A DNA stretch of 33,952 nucleotides from Candidatus Omnitrophota bacterium (lineage in GTDB: Bacteria; Omnitrophota; Omnitrophia; Omnitrophales; Omnitrophaceae). The translations under genes were made by a program, and so were the position numbers. Of this stretch, positions 14,545 through 24,096 are shown piece after piece. Within the stretch, counting starts at the first letter, position 1. Every line of letters begins with the position of its first letter. The stretch is from positions 1 to 33,952 of the forward strand of contig JAKQXH010000074.1 of the NCBI GenBank assembly GCA_029561555.1. The letters are read 5' to 3'. The notes beneath the pieces are model-generated. The model was given only the letters and a program-made list of their open reading frames with translations, did not search any database and was not told the origin of the DNA.

Positions 14545-17205
14545 ATGAAAGTTCTGGTTACGGGTGGGACGGGTTTTATCGGCTCGACTTTGATCCGGCA
14601 TCTCATTGCCGCCGGCTACGCGGTCAGGGTCTTGGTCCGGCAGAAAAAAGTCGGCTTTCTCTTAGAAAATCTCGATGTGGAGATTGCGGAAGGCGATGTG
14701 ACTTATCCTCATGCGGTTGAGAAAGCTGTGCAGGGATGCGCGGTCGTATTCAACCTCGCTTCTTTATATGCTTTTTACCCTTTTTGGATGAAAGCCCCGA
14801 AAGCCATTTATGAAATCAACGTGGGAGGTACGGTCAATATGTTAGCGGCCTCCTTGAAATACGGCGTCGAGAGATTTATCCATACCAGCACGATTGCGAC
14901 GATCAATGCCGGGCCGAGGGGCTCTCGCGTCGACGAAACCACGGGTTTTGATTCCCGCGGCGCCAGTCATTATGCCCGGTCCAAATATTTGGCAGAGCAG
15001 GAAGTCTTGAAATTCTGTCAGCGAGGGTTGCCGGCGGTTATTCTGAATCCCGCGATTGTGATCGGGGAACGGGATCTGAAGCCCACGCCGTCCGGGGATG
15101 TGATCGTCAAGTTTTTGAACGGAAATTATCCCGGCTATTTTGAAACCCTTTGGTCCGTGGCCGATGCCGACGATATCGCCAGGGCGCATATTGCCGCCAT
15201 CCGGCGCGGAAGAACCGGCGAACGCTACATCCTTTCCAACAGCGAACATCATTCGATGAGAGAAATATTCCGGCGGCTGGAGAATCTCACCGGCGTTAAG
15301 GCGCCGCGCTTCAAGATTCCCTATCCGCTTCTATTGTGCTTTACCTATCTTGAGGAGGCTTTTTCTCATTTTGTCCTTCGAAGAAAACCGCTTATGCCCA
15401 CCGAAGGCGTTAAATTTTGCAGAATGTCGCTTGTGTATGACAACACCAAAGCGGTTCGGGAACTCGGATTTGCTTCCACGCCATTTGAAGAGACGCTGGG
15501 GAAGGCAGTTTCCTGGTACCGCAAGAATGCCTATATCAAACCGCGCGGCATCTTGCGAATCAAAGTTCAGGGGTCCAAGACCGTGCGTTCGCTTATGCGG
15601 GTTTTGGGGATAAACCGGTTTACGGACAAATTGAATGCGGGGACGCTTATTTTCTTCTGGACTCACAAATTCCTGTCGTTGCTGCATCGGGCCGGTGTGG
15701 GGCGCCGTGCCGACGGATGGCGGACGGTGACGCAAAGCTATCTGAGGACCGAACAATCCAAGTTTGCATTGGCCGTTTTCGGCCTGGATTTATGGTCGGA
15801 CGCGAAAGGGGAGCGGGAAAGAACTTTCATTTCGGCCAAGCGGCATTGCCGGCAGAGGCTGGCGCAATTTCTGAAAGCGTACCCGGTTTTCCGCAATCGG
15901 CTTTGGTGGCACAGGTTTTGCGCAAAGGAGCGGTCCGGAGGGCCTTTGGATATGGTCGAAGCCGGTTTTGACGGAGACGGGAATCTTCGGCTCTTGGAGC
16001 CTTATTTGGATAGGGATGCCGGCGGCGATCGATTCGAGTCAATGCCGGTTGAAGTAAAAAACCTTCTTCTCGGGGGGATCATTCGGGCTTACAACGAGAG
16101 CCGGAATGTCGACGATAAAAAACGCCCGCTGGTTTTAAAAAAGAAATGGGACCGCTGGCTTTCAAAGCAAATGCCGAACATTCCCGGCCCTTGGGGAAAG
16201 TTGTCGGCGGAATACGGGGAGAGGGTTATCAGCGCCGCCTATATTCAATTCGAGTCTTTGCCGTCCGAGCGCTCCGGACAACCGTCCGGCCGTTTTCAGG
16301 CGCCTCCGTTTATTCAATTCAAACATCCCGGCTACGGCGTTTTGAATATTGTAAGCCGGTTTACGGCCTGCTATAGCGAAGCGGATCTGTGGATTCAGTT
16401 CAGTCATATCCCGCTGGACGGCGTTCCCGCCCAGGAAATTCTGAATGACCTCAGAAAACAATGGGGAACGCGGGAAGGGTTGCGATATCCGTCGGCCGGG
16501 TACCGGGCGGGGATGTCTCCCGAAACGTGTTCAACGCGTTCGGGCAGGGATGAGATCGCTCAGGTCTATCAGTTTCTGGATTTCCAGCCTTTTTTAAGAG
16601 TGAGGAGCCGGTTGAACAGACGTTTCGGACGGCATGTAAGGCAGATCGTCACTTCGGCGGCCCTCTTGATATGGAAATTGGCTCAGTACAAGGAATTTGA
16701 AGACGTCAAGTTCGCGATTCCCGTGGATCTGCGCGCGACGGCGGAGCGCGAACGGACGCTGGGATTTATCTATATCCGCCCCAGCATCTATTTTGATCCC
16801 CGCAAGCCCGACCGGGGCTTTTTTTCATTTCAAAGGGAATTCAACCGCCAGCTTCTTGCCACCCGAAAGCGCCGGAGCGAAAGTTACCGGCTCGTGGAGT
16901 CTTACGCGGCGGCTTCGCCGCTCCTGTTTGCGGCCACTTCGAAATTTTTAATGCGGCCGCTTCAGGAATTTGTGGGGACGGTCGGGATCACGATTATCAA
17001 AAAGGCCGATTTCTTCATTGCGCCGAGCAGTGACGTCCATTCCGGCGGTTTCATCGCATTCAGCAACTACCTGCTCCCTTCGGAAGACGGCGGAAAAATC
17101 TGCGCGGTCAGCATCAAAGGGCCGCGGGCTAAAATTCAGGGGTACATGAACGTCCTTCGGGACGTCGTTCAGAGGGCGATCCAGCATGATGAGCTCTATT
17201 TTTAG
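14545..17205 (+). CDS. Extended SDR fused to an HxxxDG acyltransferase-like domain
   Basis: An 886-residue fusion. Residues 1-330 are an NAD(P)-dependent extended short-chain dehydrogenase close in style to hopanoid-associated epimerase/dihydroflavonol-reductase proteins: GGTGFIG at 7-13, Ser115, and YxxxK with Tyr143 and Lys147. Residues about 395-886 are weaker. A stretch at 430-455 resembles the N-terminal part of wax-ester-synthase-type enzymes, and SHIPLDG gives HxxxDG with His621 and Asp625, the catalytic motif of CoA-dependent acyltransferases and condensation domains. Following an acyl-ACP reductase, reduction plus esterification of a long-chain product is plausible but inferred. It lies 189 bases after the reductase with no strong terminator between; GAAAGAGAAG (14525-14534) is a weak ribosome-binding site. 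The 3' end overlaps the next gene by 20 bases. Confidence 0.8.
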   Translation: MKVLVTGGTGFIGSTLIRHLIAAGYAVRVLVRQKKVGFLLENLDVEIAEGDVTYPHAVEKAVQGCAVVFNLASLYAFYPFWMKAPKAIYEINVGGTVNMLAASLKYGVERFIHTSTIATINAGPRGSRVDETTGFDSRGASHYARSKYLAEQEVLKFCQRGLPAVILNPAIVIGERDLKPTPSGDVIVKFLNGNYPGYFETLWSVADADDIARAHIAAIRRGRTGERYILSNSEHHSMREIFRRLENLTGVKAPRFKIPYPLLLCFTYLEEAFSHFVLRRKPLMPTEGVKFCRMSLVYDNTKAVRELGFASTPFEETLGKAVSWYRKNAYIKPRGILRIKVQGSKTVRSLMRVLGINRFTDKLNAGTLIFFWTHKFLSLLHRAGVGRRADGWRTVTQSYLRTEQSKFALAVFGLDLWSDAKGERERTFISAKRHCRQRLAQFLKAYPVFRNRLWWHRFCAKERSGGPLDMVEAGFDGDGNLRLLEPYLDRDAGGDRFESMPVEVKNLLLGGIIRAYNESRNVDDKKRPLVLKKKWDRWLSKQMPNIPGPWGKLSAEYGERVISAAYIQFESLPSERSGQPSGRFQAPPFIQFKHPGYGVLNIVSRFTACYSEADLWIQFSHIPLDGVPAQEILNDLRKQWGTREGLRYPSAGYRAGMSPETCSTRSGRDEIAQVYQFLDFQPFLRVRSRLNRRFGRHVRQIVTSAALLIWKLAQYKEFEDVKFAIPVDLRATAERERTLGFIYIRPSIYFDPRKPDRGFFSFQREFNRQLLATRKRRSESYRLVESYAAASPLLFAATSKFLMRPLQEFVGTVGITIIKKADFFIAPSSDVHSGGFIAFSNYLLPSEDGGKICAVSIKGPRAKIQGYMNVLRDVVQRAIQHDELYF

Positions 17206-19393
17206 TCTGAAAAATTTTTACTGGAACATTTATGCCATGCCGCATTTCATCGTCGGTGTCCTGGTGATGTTAGAGGGTGTTTTTGTCTTTTTTCAAAGCA
17301 AAAAAGCCATGACGCACGTCGCCTATTTGGTTTTTACCGTAACGGCCGGGGTTTGGCTGACCGGCGTCGGGATTTCCGCTTCCATTGCTAACGAGGCCCT
17401 TTCGCTGGCCATTTATCGTTATTACTGCTGGTTTGGGATCATTTTTGTGACCCCGAGCGTTTACTTTTTCGGCGCCACATGGAGGCCGGGGCTTTTGAGA
17501 AAGAAAAGAAAATGGATCATTTTTCATTACGCCTCCGGCGCCGTTTTTTACCTGATTTGCGTCGCGACGGATTGGCTTGTCCAGGGGGTCTATCCCTATC
17601 CGACGGGTTTTTTCCCCCGGGCCGGTTTTTTGGAGGCGTGGTTTATTGTCTGGTTTTATGCCGTCATGATTCTGTCTTTCATTAATTTTATTCAGGTCTA
17701 CCGCCACGAAAAAGTGCCGCTGAAGAAGAAAAATACGAAATTCGTTTTTGCCGCTTTCGCGATCGGGTTTTTCGGGTCTCTCGAATATCTCCCCAATTAC
17801 GGCATACTGGTATTTCCCGTGGCGTTTTTTCCTATGTTTATCTTTACCACGATCATGGGGTATTGCGTGATCCACTATCGTCTCATGGATATCCAGACCG
17901 TCATCCACAAGACCATCATGTGGATTCTGGCGTCTTCGGTCATGGGCGTCCCGGTTGTCGCGTTTTGTTTTTTTCGCCGCGCCTGGCTTTCGTCTCTGCC
18001 ACCCGCCGGGTTTGTCGGTTTTATTGCCGCGCTTTTCCTCCTGGTCGTCTTTTATATCCGCCATATCCAGCCCCGTATCGATCATCTCTTCCAGAGGCGT
18101 CAGTGGGACCTTACCCGCGCCCTGGAGAAGTTTACGGATGAGTTGGTGTACTTGCGCGATATCGAGGAAGTGGTCGGTCACATTTTAAATACGATCCAAG
18201 TCATTTTTTACGTTTCCGATGTTTCCCTGCTGTTGAGGAGCGCCAATACGGAAGATTTCTATTTGATGCGCCGGGGACAAGCTCAGGCGGAAGGGGGGGG
18301 CTACCGCATGCCCGCCGATTTTCTGGAGGGGCTTGAGGCGAATGATACGGTGGTCCTTGAGGAGTATGTCGGGATCGATCCGCGGTTTGAAACGTTTTCC
18401 GATACGGCGCGGATTTATTTCCAGGCGATGGGGGCCAAAATTTGCGTCCCGATGATCATTCACCAGAAACTGATCGGGGTCCTGAATATCGGCCAGAAGG
18501 AAAATTTGCAGTCTTTTCGTCCTTCCGAGATCAATTTTCTCGCGGATTTGCGCCGGAGCGCCGCCATCGCGCTTTCGAATTCTCTGCGTCTGATTGAAAT
18601 GCAGGAGAACCTTCGCCGCTGGAACGAGGAGTTGGAGGAAAAAGTGAAGCAAAGGACGCACGACCTCGAGCAGGCGCAAAGCCAGCTGATTCAGGCCGAG
18701 AAACTGGCGACGATCGGAACGCTGGCGGGAGGCGTCGCGCATGAGATCAACAATCCCCTTACGGCGGTCCTGACCAACGCGCAGCTTCTGAAGATGACCG
18801 TGACGGACAACGATGATATCGAAAGCGTCCGGCTGATCGAAGAAGGCGCGAAGCGTTGCCAGGGGATCGTGCAGAAATTGATGAAATACGCGCGGAAACC
18901 CCTTGCGGGCGAGATGGCCGAATCGGTTGACCTGAACCGCGTGATCGGGAATGTGATCGCCTTTCTGGAGTATCAGCTCGAGCAGGAGAATATTCGCATC
19001 GTCAGCCGGCTTGCTCCGCTTTCAAAAATCCGGGGGGTGGCAAACGAGCTCGAGCAGGTTTTTACGAACCTGCTGTTGAACGCGAAAGACGCAATCAAAC
19101 AGGTCGGGGAAAAGGGGACGATCGAAATTCAGACTTCGGAGAAAAAGGGGGAAGTTTGCGCGACGGTCCGGGACAGCGGCGTGGGGATCAAGCCCGAGCA
19201 TTTGTCGAAAATTTTCGACCCTTTTTTTACGACGAAAGAAATCGGCCGGGGAACCGGCCTGGGACTGTCGATTACCTACGGGATTGTGGAAAAACACGGG
19301 GGGAAGATCCGGGTCGAATCGAAAGAGGGCAAAGGGACTTCCTTTTCGATCAGTTTTCCGGTTGAAACGACTTCCGGAGTCCCGGTCGAGTAG
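17186..19393 (+). CDS. Membrane histidine kinase with multi-helix sensor, GAF, HisKA and ATPase domains
   Basis: A 735-residue sensor kinase. About nine hydrophobic helices fill residues 19-292, partly resembling the HisKA 7TM sensor (YRLMDIQTV near 231-240). A GAF-like domain covers about 320-465, and a coiled coil about 468-508. The HisKA phosphoacceptor is His519 in [10 protein letters not shown]. The HATPase domain has the N box near [11 protein letters not shown], then DSGVGI and GTGLGLSI. No periplasmic domain is large, so the signal is probably sensed in or at the membrane or by the cytosolic GAF. The start overlaps the acyltransferase gene by 20 bases, with AGAGGG at 17171-17176, indicating coupling to the lipid genes. 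Confidence 0.9.
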   Translation: MMSSIFSLKNFYWNIYAMPHFIVGVLVMLEGVFVFFQSKKAMTHVAYLVFTVTAGVWLTGVGISASIANEALSLAIYRYYCWFGIIFVTPSVYFFGATWRPGLLRKKRKWIIFHYASGAVFYLICVATDWLVQGVYPYPTGFFPRAGFLEAWFIVWFYAVMILSFINFIQVYRHEKVPLKKKNTKFVFAAFAIGFFGSLEYLPNYGILVFPVAFFPMFIFTTIMGYCVIHYRLMDIQTVIHKTIMWILASSVMGVPVVAFCFFRRAWLSSLPPAGFVGFIAALFLLVVFYIRHIQPRIDHLFQRRQWDLTRALEKFTDELVYLRDIEEVVGHILNTIQVIFYVSDVSLLLRSANTEDFYLMRRGQAQAEGGGYRMPADFLEGLEANDTVVLEEYVGIDPRFETFSDTARIYFQAMGAKICVPMIIHQKLIGVLNIGQKENLQSFRPSEINFLADLRRSAAIALSNSLRLIEMQENLRRWNEELEEKVKQRTHDLEQAQSQLIQAEKLATIGTLAGGVAHEINNPLTAVLTNAQLLKMTVTDNDDIESVRLIEEGAKRCQGIVQKLMKYARKPLAGEMAESVDLNRVIGNVIAFLEYQLEQENIRIVSRLAPLSKIRGVANELEQVFTNLLLNAKDAIKQVGEKGTIEIQTSEKKGEVCATVRDSGVGIKPEHLSKIFDPFFTTKEIGRGTGLGLSITYGIVEKHGGKIRVESKEGKGTSFSISFPVETTSGVPVE

Positions 19394-19436
19394 CCGTTCA
19401 GGAATTTCCGGGGAAAGCCGATATACCTTAATACTT

Positions 19437-21779
19437 ATGACGGTGTGGTCTCTCACTTTACTTTCCGGTGCCGCGTTGCTTCTGGCTCAGGGGGGCTTTG
19501 CCTTTTTTAAAATCCCGCAAAAATCCCTGGGCAGGGTTTTCTTTCTACTCGGCCTAGCCGCTGCCGTCCGGAGTTTTTTTATGGGCGCGGCGATGATTTC
19601 CCTCGCGCCGTTCGAAGCTTTCGCGACGGATTTTTTCCGGATCGGATATGCGGGGGCCGTCCTGTTACCCGCTTTTTACTACCACTTGGCTTCCCGGGTG
19701 ACACGTTCCGAAGGAGAAGGCTTTTTTGTGGCGGTCGGCTATCTCGCCGCGGGATTGCTGGCACTCAGTCTATGGTTGACGCCTTCTTATTGGATGAACG
19801 GGTTCGGGTCTTATTCATGGGGCTTTTTCCCGAAGGCGGGCATTTTGCTTTCATGGTCTTTAGGACTTGCCGGCGTTTTGTTTCTCAGAATCCTGTTCCT
19901 TTTTATCGGGGCCGGGCGGTCTTCCCGCGGAGTGGTCTGCGCAAGATTGAGGTATCTCCTCGCGTCGCTTCCGATGTTTCTGTTCTCCTACGCGGATTTT
20001 GGGGCGGCATACGGATGGGGGATCCCCCCGTTTGGGATTCTTTTCCTGCTTTTGGCTTTTGGCACGGCGGCGTATGCCGTGATCTCCCTGCGGCTGATTT
20101 CGGCGGATTGGGTCATTAAAAAAGGGATGCTCTTGACGCTTCTCCTGTCGCTTCTTGCCGGCGGTTTTGCGGGCGCGGCTTTCTTCGCGGGGAGGATTCT
20201 CGGGGAATTCAATCTGCCGGTCGACGAATATTGGATTTACGGGGGATTTATTTTCGGGGCCGTCTTGTTTTATGAATCGCTCCGAGAGCGGTTGATCCGG
20301 GTGACGGACCGTTATCTTTTTCAGAAACGATTCGAGTCCGAAAGGGTTCTCCGGGACGCTTCGCGGGGCATGACTCAGATCGAAAGTCTGGATCGTCTGG
20401 TGAAGCTGGTTGTTTATTTCTCGACGATGCGGATGAGAGTGGCGAATGCCGGAGTCATGCTGTGGGACGGAGGGACTGAATCCTACCGCACGGCCTGTAT
20501 CCGAGGCTACGGACGATGTTGCAGGGAGCCGATGCCGGACGAATGGGGGCCTTTGACGGACGCTCATCCGCTGATACGGTATCTTTCCGGCGAACGCGAA
20601 GCCTTGGAAGCCGAAAGGGTCCGGGAATTTTTGGCGACGGGCCGCGGGTTGAAACGGCACGGAAGCCGGCCGGATTATGATTTTAGAGAAATCCTCCGGA
20701 AAATGGAATCGCTTCGGGCCGTTTGCGTCATCCCGAGTTTTTTGGGGCCTCAACTGCGCAGCGTTCTTTTCCTGGGAGAAAAAAAATCAGGGGAGTCTTA
20801 CGGCGCCCGTGATTTGGACATGCTGTACACGCTGGCGCAGGAGTCTTCGATCGCGGTGGAGAATGCCCGGCTTTACGACGAGGCGATGAGCAAGACGCAG
20901 GAGATCGTCCGGATCAATCAGGAGCACTCGGAGGCGTCCCGGAAATTGAGGCTGGCGCTGGAAGAGACGGAGGAGGCGAATAAAAAATTGCGCGATGCTC
21001 AGGCGCAATTGATTCACGAGCAGAAGATGGCGACGCTCGGGAGGCTTGCCGCGTCGGTCGGGCATGAAGTGAACAACCCGCTCACCATTCTTTCCATGAA
21101 TATTTCCCGGATGATTCTCAAGTACCGGAAGGACCCCGGCCTTCGCGTGGCGGACATCGCCGATTTCTTCGAAAAAATGGAATCCAATATCCAGCGGATC
21201 AAAGCGGTGGTGAACACGCTGACCGGCCTGCTCAAGAAATCCGAGAAGGGGAAGTTTGAGCCGTTGTCCCTGAAGCTGGTGATCGAGGAGACTCTCCCGC
21301 TGGTCCAGTTCCAGACCTATCTCGATAATTTGTCGGGGACGGAGGTTGAATTTAATCTGCCGGGGAATCTTCCCCTGATTCACGGCAATTTGGAACGGTT
21401 GCAGGAGGTCTTTCTGAATCTTTTCACGAATGCGTATCACGCTTTTTCGATCGAGCGGAATGACCGGCGGATCCAGATCAGCGCGTACGTGAACGAATCG
21501 GACCCGAAGCGCATTCACGTGGATTTCACCGACAACGGGTCGGGGATCGACGAGGAAACGGTCAAAAAGATTTTCAATTACGGGTTCACCACGAAGGGTG
21601 AGGGGAAGGGGTCCGGGATCGGCCTCTACATGTGCCGCTACATTATCGAACTTCACGGCGGCGAAATCAAAGTGAAGTCGAAAAAGGGAGAGGGGACGAC
21701 TTTTACTTTGACTTTGCCCGTCTACGACGAAGGTGAAAAGTCGGACCTGAAGGATTTTTCAAAAACCGCGAAGGCTTAA
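19437..21779 (+). CDS. Second membrane histidine kinase with multi-helix sensor, GAF, HisKA and ATPase domains
   Basis: A 780-residue kinase with the same layout as the gene before it: hydrophobic helices over about 3-280, a GAF-like region about 305-478, a coiled coil about 485-530, HisKA with His543 in SVGHEVNNP, and a HATPase domain with FLNLFTNAYHA, DNGSGI and GSGIGLYM. The start at 19437 is chosen because it gives a membrane segment at the N terminus; the longer upstream frame overlaps the previous gene and is basic and unconserved in look. The ribosome-binding site is weak. The two kinases may be ancient duplicates; their sensors have little obvious identity. Confidence 0.88.
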   Translation: MTVWSLTLLSGAALLLAQGGFAFFKIPQKSLGRVFFLLGLAAAVRSFFMGAAMISLAPFEAFATDFFRIGYAGAVLLPAFYYHLASRVTRSEGEGFFVAVGYLAAGLLALSLWLTPSYWMNGFGSYSWGFFPKAGILLSWSLGLAGVLFLRILFLFIGAGRSSRGVVCARLRYLLASLPMFLFSYADFGAAYGWGIPPFGILFLLLAFGTAAYAVISLRLISADWVIKKGMLLTLLLSLLAGGFAGAAFFAGRILGEFNLPVDEYWIYGGFIFGAVLFYESLRERLIRVTDRYLFQKRFESERVLRDASRGMTQIESLDRLVKLVVYFSTMRMRVANAGVMLWDGGTESYRTACIRGYGRCCREPMPDEWGPLTDAHPLIRYLSGEREALEAERVREFLATGRGLKRHGSRPDYDFREILRKMESLRAVCVIPSFLGPQLRSVLFLGEKKSGESYGARDLDMLYTLAQESSIAVENARLYDEAMSKTQEIVRINQEHSEASRKLRLALEETEEANKKLRDAQAQLIHEQKMATLGRLAASVGHEVNNPLTILSMNISRMILKYRKDPGLRVADIADFFEKMESNIQRIKAVVNTLTGLLKKSEKGKFEPLSLKLVIEETLPLVQFQTYLDNLSGTEVEFNLPGNLPLIHGNLERLQEVFLNLFTNAYHAFSIERNDRRIQISAYVNESDPKRIHVDFTDNGSGIDEETVKKIFNYGFTTKGEGKGSGIGLYMCRYIIELHGGEIKVKSKKGEGTTFTLTLPVYDEGEKSDLKDFSKTAKA

Positions 21780-21785
21780 CGGACG

Positions 21786-22154
21786 ATGCCGAAAAAAATT
21801 CTGATCATTGACGACGAAGAGGGGATTGTCGAGGAAATCGAGGGCTTTTTCCGCGACGAGGGGTATGAGACGTATATCGCGGGGACGGGGCAGGACGGGA
21901 TTGCCATCCTGAAGGGGAAAAATCCGGAAATCGTACTGATCGACTTGAAACTTCCCGATATTTCGGGGCTGGACGTGCTGAAGGTTGCGAAGGATTTGAA
22001 CCCGTCGGTTTGCGCGATTGTCAATACGGGCTACGTGGATCAAACCATGGCGGACCAGGCGGAAATTCTGGGCTGCGACGCGTTTCTTTTGAAACCTTTC
22101 GATTTGGGAAGGCTGAAGCAGGAAGTGGACCGACTGAGCGGCGGGGCTCCGTAA
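21786..22154 (+). CDS. Single-domain response regulator (receiver only)
   Basis: A 122-residue CheY-like receiver with no output domain. The acidic pair Asp9-Asp10, phospho-acceptor Asp53 in LIDLKLPD, switch Thr81 and Lys103 in LKPFD are all present, so it should accept phosphate. It begins 6 bases after the second kinase. It would signal by protein contact or serve as a phosphate shuttle, not by binding DNA directly. Confidence 0.93.
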   Translation: MPKKILIIDDEEGIVEEIEGFFRDEGYETYIAGTGQDGIAILKGKNPEIVLIDLKLPDISGLDVLKVAKDLNPSVCAIVNTGYVDQTMADQAEILGCDAFLLKPFDLGRLKQEVDRLSGGAP

Positions 22155-22179
22155 AGGGCCTCCCGGCTTTGGGGAGAAC

Positions 22180-22902
22180 ATGAGCCGAAAACCGATTTTG
22201 GCCGTTGACCGGGATCTTCGGAATTTTGATTTTCTGGCGGATTATTTTTCCGATACCCGGTCCGAATGCGTGACGGCTGCGCCCGAAGAGTCTCTTGCCT
22301 CCTTTCGAAAATATCGCCCCGGCTATGTGTTCGCGGATTTCAAAGGGGAGTCTTCCCGGTTTGTTTCGGAATTTTTGACCGGGATTTCCGGGGGACCGGT
22401 GAGAATCTTTGGCGCGCATATCCCCGATTGCCCTGAATCGGTTCCGGTGATCCGGCTTGAAAGCCCGTATGATTTGAAGACCTTTCAGCCGGTCGTTTTT
22501 TCGGTCCTGCCGTTTCCCGAGATCTTGAAAGTTCTGACGATCGATGATGACCGGGATATCTGCGAAGGGATTCAAGACTTCCTTTCCTTCCGGAAGGGAC
22601 CGTCTTTCCGGGTCGAGTCCGCCTCAAACGGTTTGGAGGGGTTCCGGAAAATCGAATCGTTCCGGCCCGATGTGACCATCCTGGATATCAAGATGCCCGT
22701 TAAAAACGGGATTGATCTCTGCCGCGAAATCAGAAGGAAGAATCCGGACCTGAGAATGATAGTGCTGACTTCTACGGTCAGCGCGGATGAAATCCTTGAA
22801 TTGAGGAAATCCGGGGTCCCGGCCTTTGCGGAGAAAGGGGCTTCCGGGGGTACGTTCCCCGAGCTTTTAAATCTGATCAAAAAGCAGTGGCTCTTTTCGT
22901 GA
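22180..22902 (+). CDS. Tandem-receiver response regulator without output domain
   Basis: A 240-residue protein with two receiver-like domains. The second (about 115-240) is complete: acidic cluster Asp122-Asp124, Asp169 in ILDIKMPV, Thr197 and Lys219. The first (about 4-110) looks degenerate: it keeps an Asp53 in FADFKG and an acidic AVDRD start, but lacks a clear switch Ser/Thr and the conserved Lys. No DNA-binding or enzymatic output is attached. GGGGAG at 22171-22176 precedes the ATG. As the last gene of the two-kinase cluster it may be a phosphorelay intermediate or a protein-binding switch. Confidence 0.88.
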   Translation: MSRKPILAVDRDLRNFDFLADYFSDTRSECVTAAPEESLASFRKYRPGYVFADFKGESSRFVSEFLTGISGGPVRIFGAHIPDCPESVPVIRLESPYDLKTFQPVVFSVLPFPEILKVLTIDDDRDICEGIQDFLSFRKGPSFRVESASNGLEGFRKIESFRPDVTILDIKMPVKNGIDLCREIRRKNPDLRMIVLTSTVSADEILELRKSGVPAFAEKGASGGTFPELLNLIKKQWLFS

Positions 22903-22945
22903 AGGCGGCCGGGGGATCCCTCCTCTTGCCTGCGGACTCGGGTCC

Positions 22946-23527
22946 CTATGCGTTCGGATTCAGAAAAGAGGGCGCCGTGATCATGAGCGCGGTTGCTTCC
23001 CTTAAAAGAGGATTGGTGAATTGATAGTTTAGTCTCCCGTCGAAATAAACGATCTGGCCCTCCTTCAGAAAAAATTCCTTTTCCTCCAGCGAAAAGTTCA
23101 GTTTCCCGAGCATGATTTGTACGAAAACCTGTTTTGGCAGGCTGACGGTCTTTCCGTTGAGAACTCCCTTACTGCCCAGGATGATTTTTCCCACAAAGAG
23201 GGGAGCGCTTCGGTCGAGGTAGGAGATGACCCGGATTTTCTGTTTTGGGTAGTCGGCGGAGAATTCTCCGGCCTGAGAGCCGATGAAAAAATGATTTTTC
23301 TGCCCGGCCTCGAATAGTCCGAAAAGATTCTGCAGACTGAGGCCGAATGTTTCGGCGAGATTTCTCAGGTTTAAAAGCGTCGGGTTTTGAATCCTTCCGG
23401 TTTCCATCGCGGCGAGCGTCTTCGGAGATATCCCGGATTTTTCAGCGGCGGATTTTTGTGTGAGGCCCGTTTTTTTTCGGAGTTCGCGAAGCAGTCGTCC
23501 GATCGAAGGATTCTCTGTTTTTGGCAT
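22946..23527 (-). CDS. XRE-family regulator with C-terminal cupin domain
   Basis: A 193-residue regulator convergent with the response regulator gene. The N-terminal Cro/C1-type HTH spans about 9-65 (LRELRKKTGLTQKSAAEKSGISPKTLAAMETGR). A cupin fold follows at about 110-185, with a LSLEEKEFFLKEGQIVYFDG-like core. The usual cupin metal histidines are not evident, so it may bind a small ligand without metal. Such HTH-cupin proteins often control nearby metabolic or transport genes. An inverted repeat surrounds its own start region, consistent with autoregulation. The two small genes that diverge from it are possible targets. Confidence 0.88.
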   Translation of the reverse strand: MPKTENPSIGRLLRELRKKTGLTQKSAAEKSGISPKTLAAMETGRIQNPTLLNLRNLAETFGLSLQNLFGLFEAGQKNHFFIGSQAGEFSADYPKQKIRVISYLDRSAPLFVGKIILGSKGVLNGKTVSLPKQVFVQIMLGKLNFSLEEKEFFLKEGQIVYFDGRLNYQFTNPLLREATALMITAPSFLNPNA

Positions 23528-23530
23528 TTT

Positions 23531-23569
23531 CAGGTCTCTGCGCTTGAAATTGTATCAGGGGGAGACCTG
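23531..23569 (-). promoter_or_regulatory. Inverted-repeat operator candidate at the XRE-cupin gene
   Basis: Perfect 8-bp arms CAGGTCTC (23531-23538) and GAGACCTG (23562-23569) are 31 bases apart, about three helical turns. The proximal arm lies 4 bases from the start codon of the reverse-strand regulator, and a minus-10-like TACAAT on the reverse strand (23554-23549) sits between the arms. Binding there would block both transcription and translation start. Confidence 0.5.
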
Positions 23570-23619
23570 CCGGAATATCCGTTTTGGGCGGCCTCCCGCT
23601 GGAGTCTAATTATAGTAGA

Positions 23620-23648
23620 TTTTTGCCTATTTTAAATAGATATTTGCC
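23620..23648. promoter_or_regulatory. AT-rich palindrome flanked by direct repeats between divergent genes
   Basis: CTATTT (23627-23632) and AAATAG (23634-23639) are exact inverted arms around one base. TTTTTGCC (23620-23627) and TATTTGCC (23641-23648) repeat with a 21-base period. It stands out from the GC-rich surroundings in the gap between the XRE-cupin gene and the two small forward genes. It may be a second regulatory site; no clear sigma-70 promoter is seen. Confidence 0.35.
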
Positions 23649-23733
23649 GGACGCGCGTTCGCGGGGATTGAAGTCGGCTCCGGCTCCGGCATAATCCGAT
23701 TTTGGCAGGGATTTGCTGGGAAGGAGGTGTGAG

Positions 23734-24051
23734 ATGGAAAAACATGGCGCCTGGTGTTTTGGAGGGCCGGAATCACCGAAAGTTTCACGCGAGGAGATTG
23801 GTCGTGCCGTCGGCCTTGCGGAATTTGTTTTGCAACGGGGCCTGGGAGGGGATTTTGCCCGTTCCGCGGTCTGCGGGCTTTGCAGGCTGGGCCGATCCGT
23901 GCAAGACCCTCTGTTTCACTGTAAGCTTCGGGTCCTTTTGTGGACAATCGAGAGGATGCCGTATGCTCCGCCGGTTTTGGTCGGGAAATCACTGGAAGCC
24001 CTGGAAGCCATAGCGGAATATTTTGACCGCGAAAACCGGTTTTTCGGGTAA
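23734..24051 (+). CDS. Small hypothetical protein with CxxC motif
   Basis: A 105-residue protein I do not recognise. The start ATG 23734 is chosen for an excellent AAGGAGGTG site at 23721-23729; an in-frame ATG at 23713 lacks one. Cysteines occur at 8, 47, 50 and 63, with C47xxC50 and another 13 residues on, which could bind metal, though spacing alone does not show this. The rest looks helical with no signal peptide or membrane segment. An alternative overlapping frame (23702-24013) has no ribosome-binding site and is taken as a shadow. It is followed 45 bases later by another small gene. Confidence 0.65.
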   Translation: MEKHGAWCFGGPESPKVSREEIGRAVGLAEFVLQRGLGGDFARSAVCGLCRLGRSVQDPLFHCKLRVLLWTIERMPYAPPVLVGKSLEALEAIAEYFDRENRFFG

Positions 24052-24096
24052 CGGCCGGGGGTTGTTTCATGATAGCTAAGGGGAAAGGAGACGGGA

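Noticed and set aside
22903..22945. Bidirectional terminator between convergent genes
   Set aside because: Only a GGGATCCC palindrome with no loop or T-run is present.
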